DNA of 64,000 nucleotides from Rugalucina vietnamica (lineage: Eukaryota; Mollusca; Bivalvia; Lucinida; Lucinidae): positions 22,358,488-22,422,487 of the forward strand of contig OZ024871.1 in NCBI GenBank assembly GCA_964017185.1, in the 5' to 3' direction. The translations under genes were made by a program, and so were the position numbers. Below are positions 63,001 to 63,482 of this stretch, one piece after another. Below the pieces are notes generated by a model. It saw only the letters and a program-made list of their open reading frames with translations, was not told the DNA's origin and ran no database searches. Positions within the stretch are counted from its first letter, which is position 1; every line of letters starts with the position of its first letter.

Positions 63001-63482
63001 ATGGCTTCCCTTTGGAAAACATTATCATTCATAAGAAAGTTTAAGGTTTAGGGATTATTCTGGTATGTAACATGCCACATTTTTTTAAAAAAATCTATGA
63101 AATATTTATGAGCAGAAAACACTATTATTATAGTAATAAGGAACCTTAATGTGGTGTTTCTTTCCTTTTCTTTACTTCATTCTTTTAGACATCTATTTAT
63201 TTTCAAGAATAAAATTATAATAAAGTCCAAATCAGGGGCAATAAATGGCACTTTTTTCAATACCTTTAAATCTCTGTATGAGCATGGGGGATGGTGGTCC
63301 ATGGAGGCCACCCCCAGGAGGTCCATAGTGGTCGCCCCCAGGTGGTCCATAGGGGTCACCCCCAGGTGGTCCATATTGGTCACCCCCGTATGACCCATTG
63401 AAGCTGGCTGACCCATTGAAGCCACTCCCATCAGGTGGGTATGGGTATGATGCACCATTTTGACCGTAGGTTGTGGACAAAC
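14736..63482 (-). CDS. Large host gene, 15 exons identified; tentative mesothelin/otoancorin-like protein, incomplete at both ends
   Basis: Fifteen minus-strand exons (63264-63482, 53084-53210, 51951-52023, 50080-50226, 49288-49460, 47457-47715, 45110-45315, 21745-21856, 21137-21334, 20455-20688, 19687-19836, 18326-18393, 16129-16255, 15616-15740, 14736-14868) join into one stop-free frame of 783 codons, with every phase junction matching. The N-terminal part seen has GGDxYGPP repeats and a Gln-rich linker. Then follow helical segments with patterns such as ITTEQLSFLGSTIVYSIP, QDLGAMVTKLPIDRLETV and several cysteines, like the superhelical repeats of mesothelin, otoancorin and stereocilin. 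A basic cluster KSKRKRDPRRK in exon 10 could be a furin-type site. Start, signal peptide and stop are outside the window. Existence is well supported; the family is a guess from pattern only. Confidence 0.85.
15317..15562 (+). mobile_element. MITE-P copy 2, in intron 14
   Basis: Starts ATATGAGCCACGTCATAAGC and ends CACAGCTCGTATAT. The core inverted repeat GCTGATCAGCTTTGC / GCGAAGCTGATCTGCGCC is intact. Confidence 0.8.
15616..15740 (-). CDS. Host gene exon 14
   Basis: Acceptor TATTTTATTTTAG before CTGAAAGCC, donor TTCAA/GTATGTTG. Phase 0 in, phase 2 out (41 codons plus AA). Text includes LKAINRDMIKKSLEAR and SSIGCECLMHF. It joins exon 13 after WPLKP and exon 15 at a Lys. Confidence 0.85.
16129..16255 (-). 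CDS. Host gene exon 13
   Basis: Acceptor CTATTTAG before GTCCAAGAAG, donor AAACCT/GTGAGTAT. It starts with one base that completes Arg from exon 12 and ends in phase 0. Text: KGFLSKDIHRMGQAHNDSG and ALCEQTNWPLKP. Confidence 0.85.
16349..17850 (+). mobile_element. Complete-looking family F1 (HINE-like) element in intron 12
   Basis: Head with AGAGGACCAATGGTCACCTG, then three tandem units of about 455 bp. Each unit begins near AATATACATGTATATA (16420, 16869, 17328) and holds GGTCAAGGTCATCC, TATTTATAGCCATGG and GATTGGCCAAGC. The tail has (ACGG)n near 17783-17800 and the two-tier hairpin with GAGCCTTCGGCTC at 17830, ending GAGCTAAAAA. The ORFs in the units are byproducts of the repeat, with no conserved protein. 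Confidence 0.8.
18326..18393 (-). CDS. Host gene exon 12
   Basis: A short exon of 22 codons plus two bases. The acceptor is a run of 17 T followed by CAG, and the donor is ATCAG/GTGAGCC. Phase 0 in, phase 2 out. Text: NKWVMRKILKNKQAANFSAN. Confidence 0.8.
18674..19630. mobile_element. Tc1/mariner-like TIR element without intact transposase, in intron 11
   Basis: Ends CGTGGGTGATCCAAGAAGTA and TACTTCTTGGATCACCCTCG are inverted over about 28 bp and flanked by TA on both sides. Internal inverted copies of GTTGCCTAGCAACG lie near 18993 and 19473. The 957-bp length is short for an autonomous element and no transposase is readable. The right end is 56 bp from exon 11. Confidence 0.78.
19687..19836 (-). 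CDS. Host gene exon 11
   Basis: Acceptor TTTCGTTACAG before ATGGCAAGC, donor CTCTCAG/GTAGTACC. Exactly 50 codons, phase 0 on both sides. Text: MASSGDLKAITDSEDMM, LKDLKNAVTANIEEDLG and VHLSDSQ. Its first codon is ATG by chance of the exon boundary. Confidence 0.85.
20071..20393. repeat. 46-bp perfect direct repeats flanking a MITE
   Basis: 20071-20116 equals 20348-20393 base for base (begins ATATAACCAACCAAGTAGGC). The MITE-P core 20117-20347 lies between them. This is far too long for a usual transposon target duplication. Confidence 0.85.
20117..20347 (+). mobile_element. MITE-P copy 3, in intron 10
   Basis: Runs from GAGCCTGTGTGTGAGAAAAC to CCATGGGGCGGCTC. The core hairpin GCTGATCAGCTTCGCG / GCGAAGCTGATCTGC has almost no loop. 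Flanked by the 46-bp repeats. Confidence 0.8.
20455..20688 (-). CDS. Host gene exon 10
   Basis: Acceptor CATATCTTTACAG before AAAAGTCGC, donor AAAAAG/GTAAAACTT. 78 codons, phase 0 on both sides. Text includes VVQDLGAMVTKLPIDRLETV, the clearest mesothelin-like repeat phrase, then a strongly basic stretch KSKRKRDPRRKAIART. The acceptor lies eight bases inside the edge of a MITE-P copy. Confidence 0.87.
20697..20931 (+). mobile_element. MITE-P copy 4, abutting the exon 10 acceptor
   Basis: Reads ATATGAGATGCATCATCGG...GGAAAACCTACAATG at the left and TTGTTGGTTTTCTCATTCTG at the right. The core hairpin contains CGCGGTTACCGCGAAGC. Its left terminus reaches to eight bases from the acceptor AG of exon 10, so the branch point and pyrimidine tract of that intron are MITE sequence. 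Confidence 0.8.
21137..21334 (-). CDS. Host gene exon 9
   Basis: Acceptor CTGTGATTTCAG before ATGGAGAAA, donor AACGTG/GTAAGTCTT. 66 codons, phase 0 on both sides; the other two frames contain stops. Text: MEKFVAARCLTIPTNL, FGPLLKYLDHQFWSDLPSG and LCDSMCMEAFKRVELP. Confidence 0.87.
21416..21615 (+). mobile_element. MITE-P copy 5, 3'-truncated, in intron 8
   Basis: Left end TATTTGAGCCGCGACACGAG, long arm GTCCAACACAAACCG and the core hairpin up to CTGATCTGCGCCTTT are present; the right terminus is lost. Confidence 0.75.
21745..21856 (-). CDS. Host gene exon 8 with a GC donor
   Basis: Acceptor GATTTCTGTTGCAG before TCTGAGAAG. One base completes Ser from exon 7, then 37 codons: LRSLSLCLPDEHLMRGVDMV and CPMALEGLSNGIFSQK. 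Exon 9 is open only in phase 0, so this exon must end in phase 0. The fitting site is CAGAAG/GCAAGA at 21744-21743, a GC-AG donor. The GT donor 25 bases further (CACG/GTAACT) would give phase 1 and a stop in exon 9. Confidence 0.75.
21954..22020. repeat. Perfect long hairpin
   Basis: GCAAACAGAATAGCCCCAGA at the left pairs with TCTGGGGCTATTCTGTTTGC at the right (23-bp stem). A second, weaker stem, ACGCCGCA with CAGCGT, lies inside. It looks like a snapback MITE remnant in the 23-kb intron 7. Confidence 0.8.
22207..23245. mobile_element. Tc1/mariner-like TIR element, degenerate
   Basis: Ends TACTCAACAAAACAAGTT and AACTTTTTTTGTTGAGTA are inverted, with TA on both sides. The 1039-bp interior has a minus-strand stretch of about 85 codons (DENRHRIAQDYLRQNNVV) before a stop that may be a transposase remnant, but catalytic motifs are not recognisable. 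Confidence 0.7.
23246..24212. other. Intron sequence, no gene seen
   Basis: AT-rich. Near 23548 there is a single CAGGGTTGCCACTC end followed by ATTCCCTGACTTTTCCCTGAC, a solo terminus of a CAGGG-type element. Nothing else is recognised. Confidence 0.5.
24213..24399. mobile_element. Pogo/Tigger-like MITE
   Basis: Ends CAGGTCAACCTCATTATAAC and TTATAATGAGGTTGATCTG are inverted and flanked by TA. ATTATAACG-like subrepeats fill the interior (GTGTTATA, CGCGTTATAATG). This TIR style is typical for non-autonomous pogo/Tigger elements. It has no coding content. Confidence 0.78.
24639..24878 (+). mobile_element. MITE-P copy 6
   Basis: Near-complete copy from TATGAGCCATCTCGTGGGAA to TCTCACGTGGCTGCTCATAT. 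Core GCTGATCAGCTTCGCAGC / GCGAAGCTGATCTGG. It lies in intron 7. Confidence 0.82.
25243..25320. repeat. (CAGA)n microsatellite
   Basis: Imperfect CAGA/CAGG repeats, pure GACAGACAGACAGACAGACA at the end. It lies about 90 bp outside the DIRS element. Confidence 0.9.
25473..25569. repeat. DIRS left inverted terminal repeat
   Basis: Reads ATAAGATATAATCATGTATT...CGTCACTTTTACAAATGG and is the exact reverse complement of 30825-30921. It includes the palindrome CTCGCGAGATCTCGCGAG. Confidence 0.9.
25570..26437 (-). other. DIRS noncoding part between inverted repeat and internal complementary region
   Basis: No ORF with features. A pure T run lies at 26330-26349 (poly(A) on the element's sense strand). 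Confidence 0.6.
26438..26551. repeat. DIRS internal complementary region
   Basis: 26438 to about 26514 is the reverse complement of the left outer end (from AAATTAGAAATTTCATC at 25408 to AGATATAATC). From about 26512 to 26551 it is the reverse complement of the right outer end (TATGGAGGTTTGCGAAATG). The two halves share AATTT at the junction. In DIRS elements this region templates completion and circularisation of the cDNA. Confidence 0.9.
26560..30699 (-). CDS. DIRS Gag frame and tyrosine recombinase, one unbroken 1379-codon frame
   Basis: It starts at ATG 30697-30699. Residues 1-150 are acidic/Arg-Ser rich with poly-Arg and poly-Ser blocks. Residues 150-350 look like DIRS Gag (NEYLLTKFNKFIPD, APALDDYVPDIF). 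A Gly/Arg-rich RNA-binding tail ends near 378. From about 1063 the tyrosine recombinase begins, with an Arg in GSAGRTSEL, HxxR in AHSTRGAS, a Trp in ARWSN and the nucleophile in FKRHYLRQ. Residues 380-1060 overlap the RT ORF in another frame and are low-complexity polar text without family features. Gag and recombinase are usually separate products; here no stop separates them. A GTAAGT donor at the Gag end and acceptors before the recombinase, all phase 1, would splice them together. Confidence 0.85.
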   Translation of the reverse strand: MADSDPPLAETADLIERRESQSPTNVEANAARRSQSPSRRRKRHLSKDQRRRRRRRRHDQSSSSSDSESEIDSDSSNDRSQDSASSDSASSDSSSADSSSQSEESDSEAEREKPSSSNASSSKDSTRQRFGIEADSQSKLDLPKDMNEYLLTKFNKFIPDKSLKEKILDKLPLPSASCIKAPALDDYVPDIFTATRSSYGKSYESNLQQIQERIGLVMGPLSRIWLDLDNIDSGRESGQNLDPSEWLDIIEKTITLLGQAFTTTTYHRRMNILYNLTKDVKKAKQLLKSNSEDLASSQKLFGKKFYKALAKSSRVRKRSKEISQQLGSTPKKRKRSDRDRFNGHKQGNQPFRSEAPSRGGRGGGRINFKRGSQKSQRGKCMSFTRITESCTTNQVKPSGSGNRTTIPSKSDVRTRAYSRRSKKSATHPVKRKSSHRRKTAAFSEQLAVDNTRYLHPANCSGNGDPISGTSNTDKFSPPETRQKECPINRPGSTGNDSERSNRGSFSLPRSISEPCFPSPKERWGSETGHKPKKAKSVCGVPTFQDGGNPGLEVSYKERGLHGQTGLERCLFQRRNCEITSEVSSFLLAREDIRIPSAPLWPRGRATLFHQATQTSRSLSPENRGAIDHLSGRHDIVEPVQTHATQGFVFTEMDSGEPRFLDKYQEIGVYPGSGNPVFGISNKFCRNDYPSSPRQDSENHSKMPAPYLSEGNKREKNCGSIGLNDLIFASSCPSSPPLSSFTNDPDTSIAGQSVISGEGDLVPPMHTRTQMVGFADAELEREGHYLRGTGHHNNERCFQERLGRDLRPQACAGPLDCGGIQPPYQCTGAERSTVYFENLCPGYEKCSRPFEDGQQDRSSLYPENGGNPVSTHATGNPGNLGVCPRQGDNAVSRILTGLSEHRSRLAIQEFQGQQRLAVEEDPFPSTGQSLGSIPAGSVCEPPQYTAEKLCQLVPGSIRTDSGCLSETVERERSLPISPVRYDRTVSDEGQTREGLCSSGGTTLANSAMVPNFIIDVDRQPDPPPSLQGPFNVPVTGNASSVTTETVSPSGLENLRKRDIDRGVSKEAAELLAKHSWRKGTITAYNSCWGQWCSWGHGRQTDPFCAPVVDIVNYLTERFDKGDSYRTLNSHRSAISAFHEPIDGVKVGQHPLVRRLMTASFNAKPPQPRYTSQWNVDIVLEYITSLGPNDSLSDKLLTHKLTMLLALGSAGRTSELCAFDVRYMSDGGDSITFRLAKLTKSRKIGQPPLSITFDIFSKEPTLCVVRTARAYLSRSLPWRGRKNLERNQLLLSHVEPHKPVVSCTIAGWLVSLLKAAGIDTDQFKAHSTRGASTSKAKALGLSCREILKAARWSNMTTFKRHYLRQAPEVPARNKFQHTVLS
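27372..29723 (-). CDS. DIRS reverse transcriptase, RNase H and methyltransferase-like protein
   Basis: The 783-codon frame opens at a non-ATG codon; the first ATG is at 29466-29468, about 100 residues before the RT. RT: FLVPKKDGGQRPVINLKRLN (near 191), KLDLSDAYFSV with the first Asp (near 240), ALPFGLGVGPRYF, then YLDDM (near 304) and FLGFQIN. RNase H: ITSDASKKGWGG (near 468), INVLELKGAL and LKMDNRTAVAYI. The C-terminus has LDLFANRHNTQ and VAPPWQTQPWYP, typical of the DIRS methyltransferase-like domain. The end overlaps the recombinase coding part by about 140 bases. All motifs are intact. Confidence 0.92.
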   Translation of the reverse strand: MVRHRKRGRGVIETASTVISRATSPFDRRPHLVVEEVGAESTSNEDHRNPKEVSACHLPELQSLVPQTRSSPLVVGIEPPSHPNLMLGPELIHDAVKNLQLIPSNVNHPIGGRLQHFLNNWQLITQDTFILQIVQGMEIPFLEPPTQTSFLPQKPGRKNALLIDQEVQEMIQKGAIEEASACPDQFLSPVFLVPKKDGGQRPVINLKRLNQYVEYQHFKMEGIQALKSLIKKGDYMVKLDLSDAYFSVAIAKSHRKFLRFSWQGKIYEFRALPFGLGVGPRYFTKLLKPVVAFLRRIGVRLIIYLDDMILLNQCRHMLLKDLSSLKWILENLGFLINTKKSVYIPAQEIQFLGFQINSVEMIIRLPLDKIQKIIRKCQRLISLRVTSVRKIAEVLGLMTSSLQAVAPAPLHYRHLQMTQIRALLVNRSYQAKVTLSLQCIQELRWWVLQMQSWNGRAIISAGPDITITSDASKKGWGGTCGPRRVQGLWTAEESNLHINVLELKGALFTLRTFAQDMKNVHVHLKMDNRTAVAYIQKMGGTRSARMLPATQEIWEFALDREIMLSAEYLPGSLNTEADWQSRNFKDSSDWQLKRTLFLQLDSRWGPFQLDLFANRHNTQLKNYVSWYPDPYAQTVDAFQRPWNEKGLYLFPPFAMIARCLMKVRQEKASVVLVAPPWQTQPWYPTLLSMLIDNPILLPPCKDLLTSPSQGMHPLSQQRQFRLAVWRISGKETLIEEFLKRQPSCLRNIHGERAPSQLTTAVGDNGVAGVMEDRLIHFVPLWST
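27597..27643 (-). promoter_or_regulatory. Candidate 3' splice sites before the DIRS recombinase
   Basis: On the minus strand a pyrimidine tract CCTCCTCCCTCCTTGCAAG ends at 27621, followed by CCCCGTCACAG at 27597. Both leave the recombinase frame in phase 1, matching the donor at 29567. Whether they are used is unknown. Confidence 0.45.
29561..29570 (-). promoter_or_regulatory. Candidate 5' splice site at the end of DIRS Gag
   Basis: Minus strand reads AGAG/GTAAGTGC with GT at 29567-29566, a near-consensus donor after codon 377 of the Gag frame, phase 1. Splicing to 27621 or 27597 would remove 1947 or 1971 bases, both multiples of three, and delete nearly all of the RT ORF. Confidence 0.5.
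30825..30921. repeat. DIRS right inverted terminal repeat
   Basis: Exact reverse complement of 25473-25569. The element sense strand starts from this side; Gag begins about 125 bp further in. Confidence 0.9.
30943..31917. other. Intron sequence, no gene seen
   Basis: AT-rich, with ORFs of at most 65 codons and no features. No strong repeat is recognised. Confidence 0.5.
31918..32131 (+). mobile_element. MITE-P copy 7, degenerate
   Basis: Recognisable by TCTCACGAGAAAA, TTCGACACAAACCAGCCTCT, AACAAAGGCGCTTG and CGAGTTTTCTCATAATGCGG. The core hairpin is partly lost. Two further decayed traces lie at 32380-32530 and 32850-33040. Confidence 0.65.
32788..32825. repeat. (ATT)n microsatellite
   Basis: Pure ATT repeats of about 12 units, bordered by TGTCTGTATT and AAAAGGACAC. 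Confidence 0.9.
33307..34429. mobile_element. Palindromic (foldback) element
   Basis: The left arm from TGTGACAAGGGAAAAATAGT and the right arm ending ACTATTTTTCCCTTGTCACA are reverse complements over nearly 480 bp each, with moderate divergence. The loop lies around 33790-33940. Each arm also holds the small hairpin CAAGGGCTTCTGCCCTTGCC or its partner. No coding capacity. Confidence 0.82.
34430..35502. other. AT-rich intron sequence, no gene seen
   Basis: Single-copy stretch between the duplicated blocks. No exon signals, repeats or ORFs with features were found. Confidence 0.5.
35503..35751 (-). pseudogene. Unknown ORF fragment, 82 codons
   Basis: The peptide has normal composition (DEPWSKDFLALSTIP, KGTELTHMEILTEIL, FGDQGFTLFEEDIL) and looks like real coding sequence rather than repeat noise. 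A second open piece of 65 codons (ISLGDSDEKFSLENF) follows downstream in another frame (35303-35500), so a frameshifted relic of one protein is possible. I do not recognise the family. It abuts the right-hand duplicated block. Confidence 0.4.
36389..37087. other. Spacer, no gene seen
   Basis: A T-rich run at 36689-36716 produces poly-Phe and poly-Lys ORFs. No other structure. Confidence 0.5.
37088..38270. repeat. Tandem repeat, period about 125 bp, about ten copies
   Basis: AAAATCACTGAACCATGAAA recurs at about 37090, 37203, 37330, 37458, 37585, 37712, 37838, 37967, 38097 and 38224. Each unit also has AGGTCACAGTGACCTA, itself a palindrome, and GGGTCAAAGGTCT. The array ends where family F2 begins, so it may be the core of a HINE-like element. 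Confidence 0.85.
38365..39140 (+). mobile_element. Family F2 (HINE-like): four tandem units and hairpin tail
   Basis: Units of about 177 bp start at GTTCTAGATTTTAACCTC (38365, 38534, 38711, 38889). The tail has CGCGCACGCGCACGGGAACG and a hairpin TGCACTTCGTGCA inside TAGCTC...GAGCTA, ending GAGCTAAAAA at 39140. An F1 element follows directly. Confidence 0.78.
39760..44042. mobile_element. 4.3-kb foldback transposon with TTA target duplication
   Basis: Ends TGGTCTAGGAGCCAA and TTGGCTCCTAGACCA are perfect inverted repeats. TTA flanks both sides (39757-39759, 44043-44045), and the undisturbed F1 sequence has one TTA. The arms remain complementary for well over 1 kb (for example GGCTATCATTGTACTGTTCT at 40163 and its complement near 43600). 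Inside the arms, phrases like GGCTGTGAATTTCAATTCGG and CACATATGTAACATAC recur about every 340 bp. A 3-bp TTA duplication fits PIF/Harbinger (TWA). No transposase is found. Confidence 0.85.
41751..41990 (+). repeat. 119-bp tandem duplication inside the foldback element
   Basis: AGTAACGTATATAACATG... with ATCTAGGCAGCAAGCCTGAG occurs at 41751 and again at 41871, with minor differences. Confidence 0.8.
44821..45109. other. Intron 7 edge with a solo CAGGG-type terminus
   Basis: ATTCCCTGACTTTTCCCTGA repeats and CGTGGCAACCCTG (about 45074) form one end of an element like the solo end near 23548, in opposite orientation. No partner end is found nearby. Confidence 0.5.
45110..45315 (-). CDS. Host gene exon 7
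   Basis: Acceptor TTCTGGTTTAG before ATTCAG, donor ATGAG/GTAAATTA. 68 codons plus AG, phase 0 in and 2 out. Text: IQNNRDTLVGFPLWKCHSGN, IRSFPGLAICGRHLASSIVG and LIIDTAEVLM. The AG plus T of exon 8 gives Ser across a 23,253-bp intron. Confidence 0.85.
45484..45726 (-). mobile_element. MITE-P copy 8, in intron 6
   Basis: Inverted relative to most copies: the core GCTGTGCAGTTACTGCACAGC lies left and the arm AGTTTGTGTCAAACATGG right. Ends CATATACGAGCCACGTCACG and CACGTCGCGGCTCATATG. Confidence 0.82.
45727..46527. other. Intron 6 sequence, no gene seen
   Basis: ORFs up to 90 codons (45833-46105 plus strand) have no recognisable domain. GC content is a little higher than around, so a decayed element is possible. 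Confidence 0.45.
46528..46570. repeat. Adjacent poly(T) and poly(G) tracts
   Basis: About 22 T followed by GGT and about 18 G. Likely unstable and error-prone in sequencing. Confidence 0.85.
46571..47456. other. Intron 6 sequence with decayed repeats
   Basis: CCACAATCTATGTT at 46876 matches the palindrome arm at 47811-47936. AGGTCAAGGGCACCAGG and GGCCAAGGGCAATGGGACAA near 46970 and 47117 are variants of one repeat. No exon besides exon 6 is seen. Confidence 0.45.
47457..47715 (-). CDS. Host gene exon 6
   Basis: Acceptor TCTGTTTCTCACCTTAG before TCTAGAG, donor GACATT/GTAAGCTTG. One base completes Ile from exon 5, then 86 codons, phase 0 out. Text: LEYMTTATVASFNPMPMEGG, ASLMMDVGRVKALCRTVWRY and CAPQSVCRGLSADI. 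Confidence 0.86.
47811..47936. repeat. Near-perfect palindrome in intron 5
   Basis: Arms TAGATTGTGGGTAC..GTTAGAACC and GGTTCTAAC..GTACCCACAATCTA flank a centre at CCTCACCGAGG. An incomplete relative sits at 46852-46886. Confidence 0.8.
48100..49160. mobile_element. Foldback element of about 1 kb in intron 5
   Basis: Left phrases GTAAAAAGTGCC, TTGAAAATCGGTTAAC, GGAATTTAAGGCCTGATTTCGG and GTTGCCATGGCAACGC recur reverse-complemented on the right (near 49110, 49085, 48860 and 48735). The centre is near 48610. No coding capacity; the ends are approximate. Confidence 0.75.
49288..49460 (-). CDS. Host gene exon 5
   Basis: Acceptor CATTTGATTTTAG before CATGGAAG, donor AGCAT/GTAAGTTTAC. 57 codons plus AT, phase 0 in and 2 out. 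Text: MQGALQAIVDTYIKRLGG, then SITTEQLSFLGSTIVYSIPT, which has the EQL..LG..V...P pattern of mesothelin-type repeats. Confidence 0.87.
49748..49989 (+). mobile_element. MITE-P copy 9, in intron 4
   Basis: From ATACGAGCCGCATTGCGACA to TAGAGTCACGGCTCATATA. Core CTGTGCAATTACTGCACAG. A more decayed copy lies just left, at 49500-49690. Confidence 0.8.
50080..50226 (-). CDS. Host gene exon 4
   Basis: Acceptor TATTTTTTTAAG before TACCGAAAT, donor GGAGTG/GTAATATT. 49 codons, phase 0 on both sides. Text: YRNLSREDAMGMLYMSLNDP and REISEDMLREIIFNASKMAW. Confidence 0.85.
50558..50767. mobile_element. CTGTAAATTCGG-type MITE, copy 1 (intron 3)
   Basis: Ends CTGTAAATTCGGAAATTTTT and AAAATTTCCGGATTTACAG are inverted and flanked by TA. 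The interior is also largely palindromic (TTATTTTGCGAA / TTCGCGAATATTAG). Matches 54983-55191 in opposite orientation. Confidence 0.83.
50881..51774. mobile_element. Foldback/TIR element of about 0.9 kb in intron 3
   Basis: CAGGCGCTTGAAGTTATGGC at 50887 faces GCCATAACTTCAAGCGCCTG ending at 51768, and the complementarity extends inward through AATCAT, AATAAG and TAGCAATAC. The minus ORF 51451-51780 runs through the right end and has no recognised domain. Confidence 0.78.
51951..52023 (-). CDS. Host gene exon 3
   Basis: Acceptor ATTTGATTCAG before AGCTGAG, donor TTCACT/GTAAGTATG. One base completes Arg from exon 2, then 24 codons, phase 0 out. Text: AEIEQSAEFQSAYPQECKEA. Confidence 0.82.
52346..52586 (-). 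mobile_element. MITE-P copy 10, in intron 2
   Basis: From ATGAGCCGCCTCATAGG to CCCACGAGGCGGCTCAAAT, with core CAGCTTCGCGGTAACCGC. Inverted relative to copies 2-6. Confidence 0.8.
52587..53083. repeat. Dispersed SINE-like or TE-derived sequence in intron 2
   Basis: GGTCCAGTCAACAACTACAG, TCATGTCAGGAAGTTGCC and AATATAACAACCCAAGTAA match text near 19980-20100, 24500-24620 and 63800, so this is another dispersed family. Ends were not defined. Confidence 0.5.
53084..53210 (-). CDS. Host gene exon 2
   Basis: Acceptor GTGTTTCTTTCAG before AACAATGC, donor AGTAG/GTCAGTTA. It takes the G of exon 1 to make Glu, then runs 41 codons plus AG. Text: QCKQLKNQMIDQFISAQSGQ, then a Gln/Gly/Ala/Thr-rich linker (AARQPPQQGTTTS). 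Confidence 0.83.
53370..55620 (+). mobile_element. Chain of family F1-related cores and a second F1 variant
   Basis: Cores with GGCCATCTTGGTCATGTGAC occur near 53450, 53910 and 54790, separated by a spacer with CTACTCCATTAGTTGTTTGC and CACTTTTCAGG. F1 head text GATCGCTCACCTGA lies at 54186. From 55290 a variant with GTTACCATAGCAACCAGAG and GGCCCCAGCAACCAATCAAA follows. A MITE (54983-55191) interrupts the spacer. Confidence 0.7.
54983..55191. mobile_element. CTGTAAATCCGG-type MITE, copy 2
   Basis: Ends CTGTAAATCCGGAAATTTTC and AAAATTTCCGAATTTACAG, flanked by TA. It splits the spacer phrase AATCACATACCTTCATCTACT that is intact near 53625, which confirms its borders. Confidence 0.87.
55623..56783. 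mobile_element. Pogo/Tigger-like TIR element, 1.16 kb
   Basis: Left CACTTCAGACCCGTTATAAC and right CCGGTATAGCGGGTCTGTCC are inverted with small differences. TA flanks both sides, and the surrounding CCCATTATAAGTCTATGG (intact at 55283) is split exactly there. A T tract lies at 56667-56686. No readable transposase. Confidence 0.8.
57628..58463 (-). mobile_element. hAT-type relic carrying a BED zinc finger
   Basis: Ends CAGGGTTCATACAGGC and GCCTGTGCGAACCCTG are inverted, with CAAGG repeated on both sides (57623-57627, 58464-58468). Subterminal TTTTCAAGGAC/TACTTTTCAAG motifs repeat. The element splits an F3 unit, so it is younger than F3. Confidence 0.8.
57692..57949 (-). pseudogene. BED-type zinc finger of a hAT transposase, partial
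   Basis: The open stretch reads RYSWVKETDNKHKAHCRACN, then MGESALRSHASGDRHKNH. C-x2-C with a later H-x5-H and the GESALRSH phrase is the BED finger at the N-terminus of hAT transposases. A Pro/Thr-rich end follows and the DDE and dimerisation domains are missing, so this is a remnant or a non-autonomous element with a captured 5' exon. Confidence 0.78.
59111..59780 (+). other. Non-repeated middle part of the F3 element
   Basis: Unit periodicity is lost between 59111 and 59780. The 88-codon ORF 59255-59521 (FPYPPFRPVNFREICLKSG) has no recognised domain. A last F3 unit resumes at 59781. Confidence 0.5.
60139..61760 (+). mobile_element. Three successive family F1 3' ends
   Basis: Hairpins with GTGAGCCTTCGGCTCAGGTG lie at about 60478-60498, 60844-60864 and 61731-61751, each preceded by GACGACGGAC-like repeats and followed by AGCTAAAAA. 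New core text begins directly after each tail (ATAGGTCAAGGTCATCC at 60516; CACTTTTTCCCATGTAAAAG at 60884). This is a head-to-tail chain. Confidence 0.8.
61761..63263. other. Intron 1 sequence, no gene seen
   Basis: AT-rich and largely unique. No exon with matching phase is needed here, because exon 1 and exon 2 join in frame directly. Confidence 0.5.
63264..63482 (-). CDS. Host gene exon 1 (first exon inside the window)
   Basis: Acceptor ATTTAACAATTCCAG before GTTTGTCC, donor TTTAAAG/GTATTG. Two bases in, 72 codons, phase 1 out. The text has Tyr/Gly/Pro-rich repeats of eight residues, GGDQYGPP, GGDPYGPP and GGDHYGPP, from a 24-bp minisatellite, followed by PSPMLIQRFK. An acceptor at its 5' side means further exons lie beyond 64000. 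The Gly/Pro repeats suggest a flexible extracellular or matrix-like segment. Confidence 0.83.

Noticed and set aside
63151-63393. Plus-strand ORF with repeated RWSIVVAPRWSI-like text
   Set aside because: It is the antisense reading of the GGDxYGPP minisatellite in host exon 1, which is supported by splice sites and frame continuity on the minus strand.
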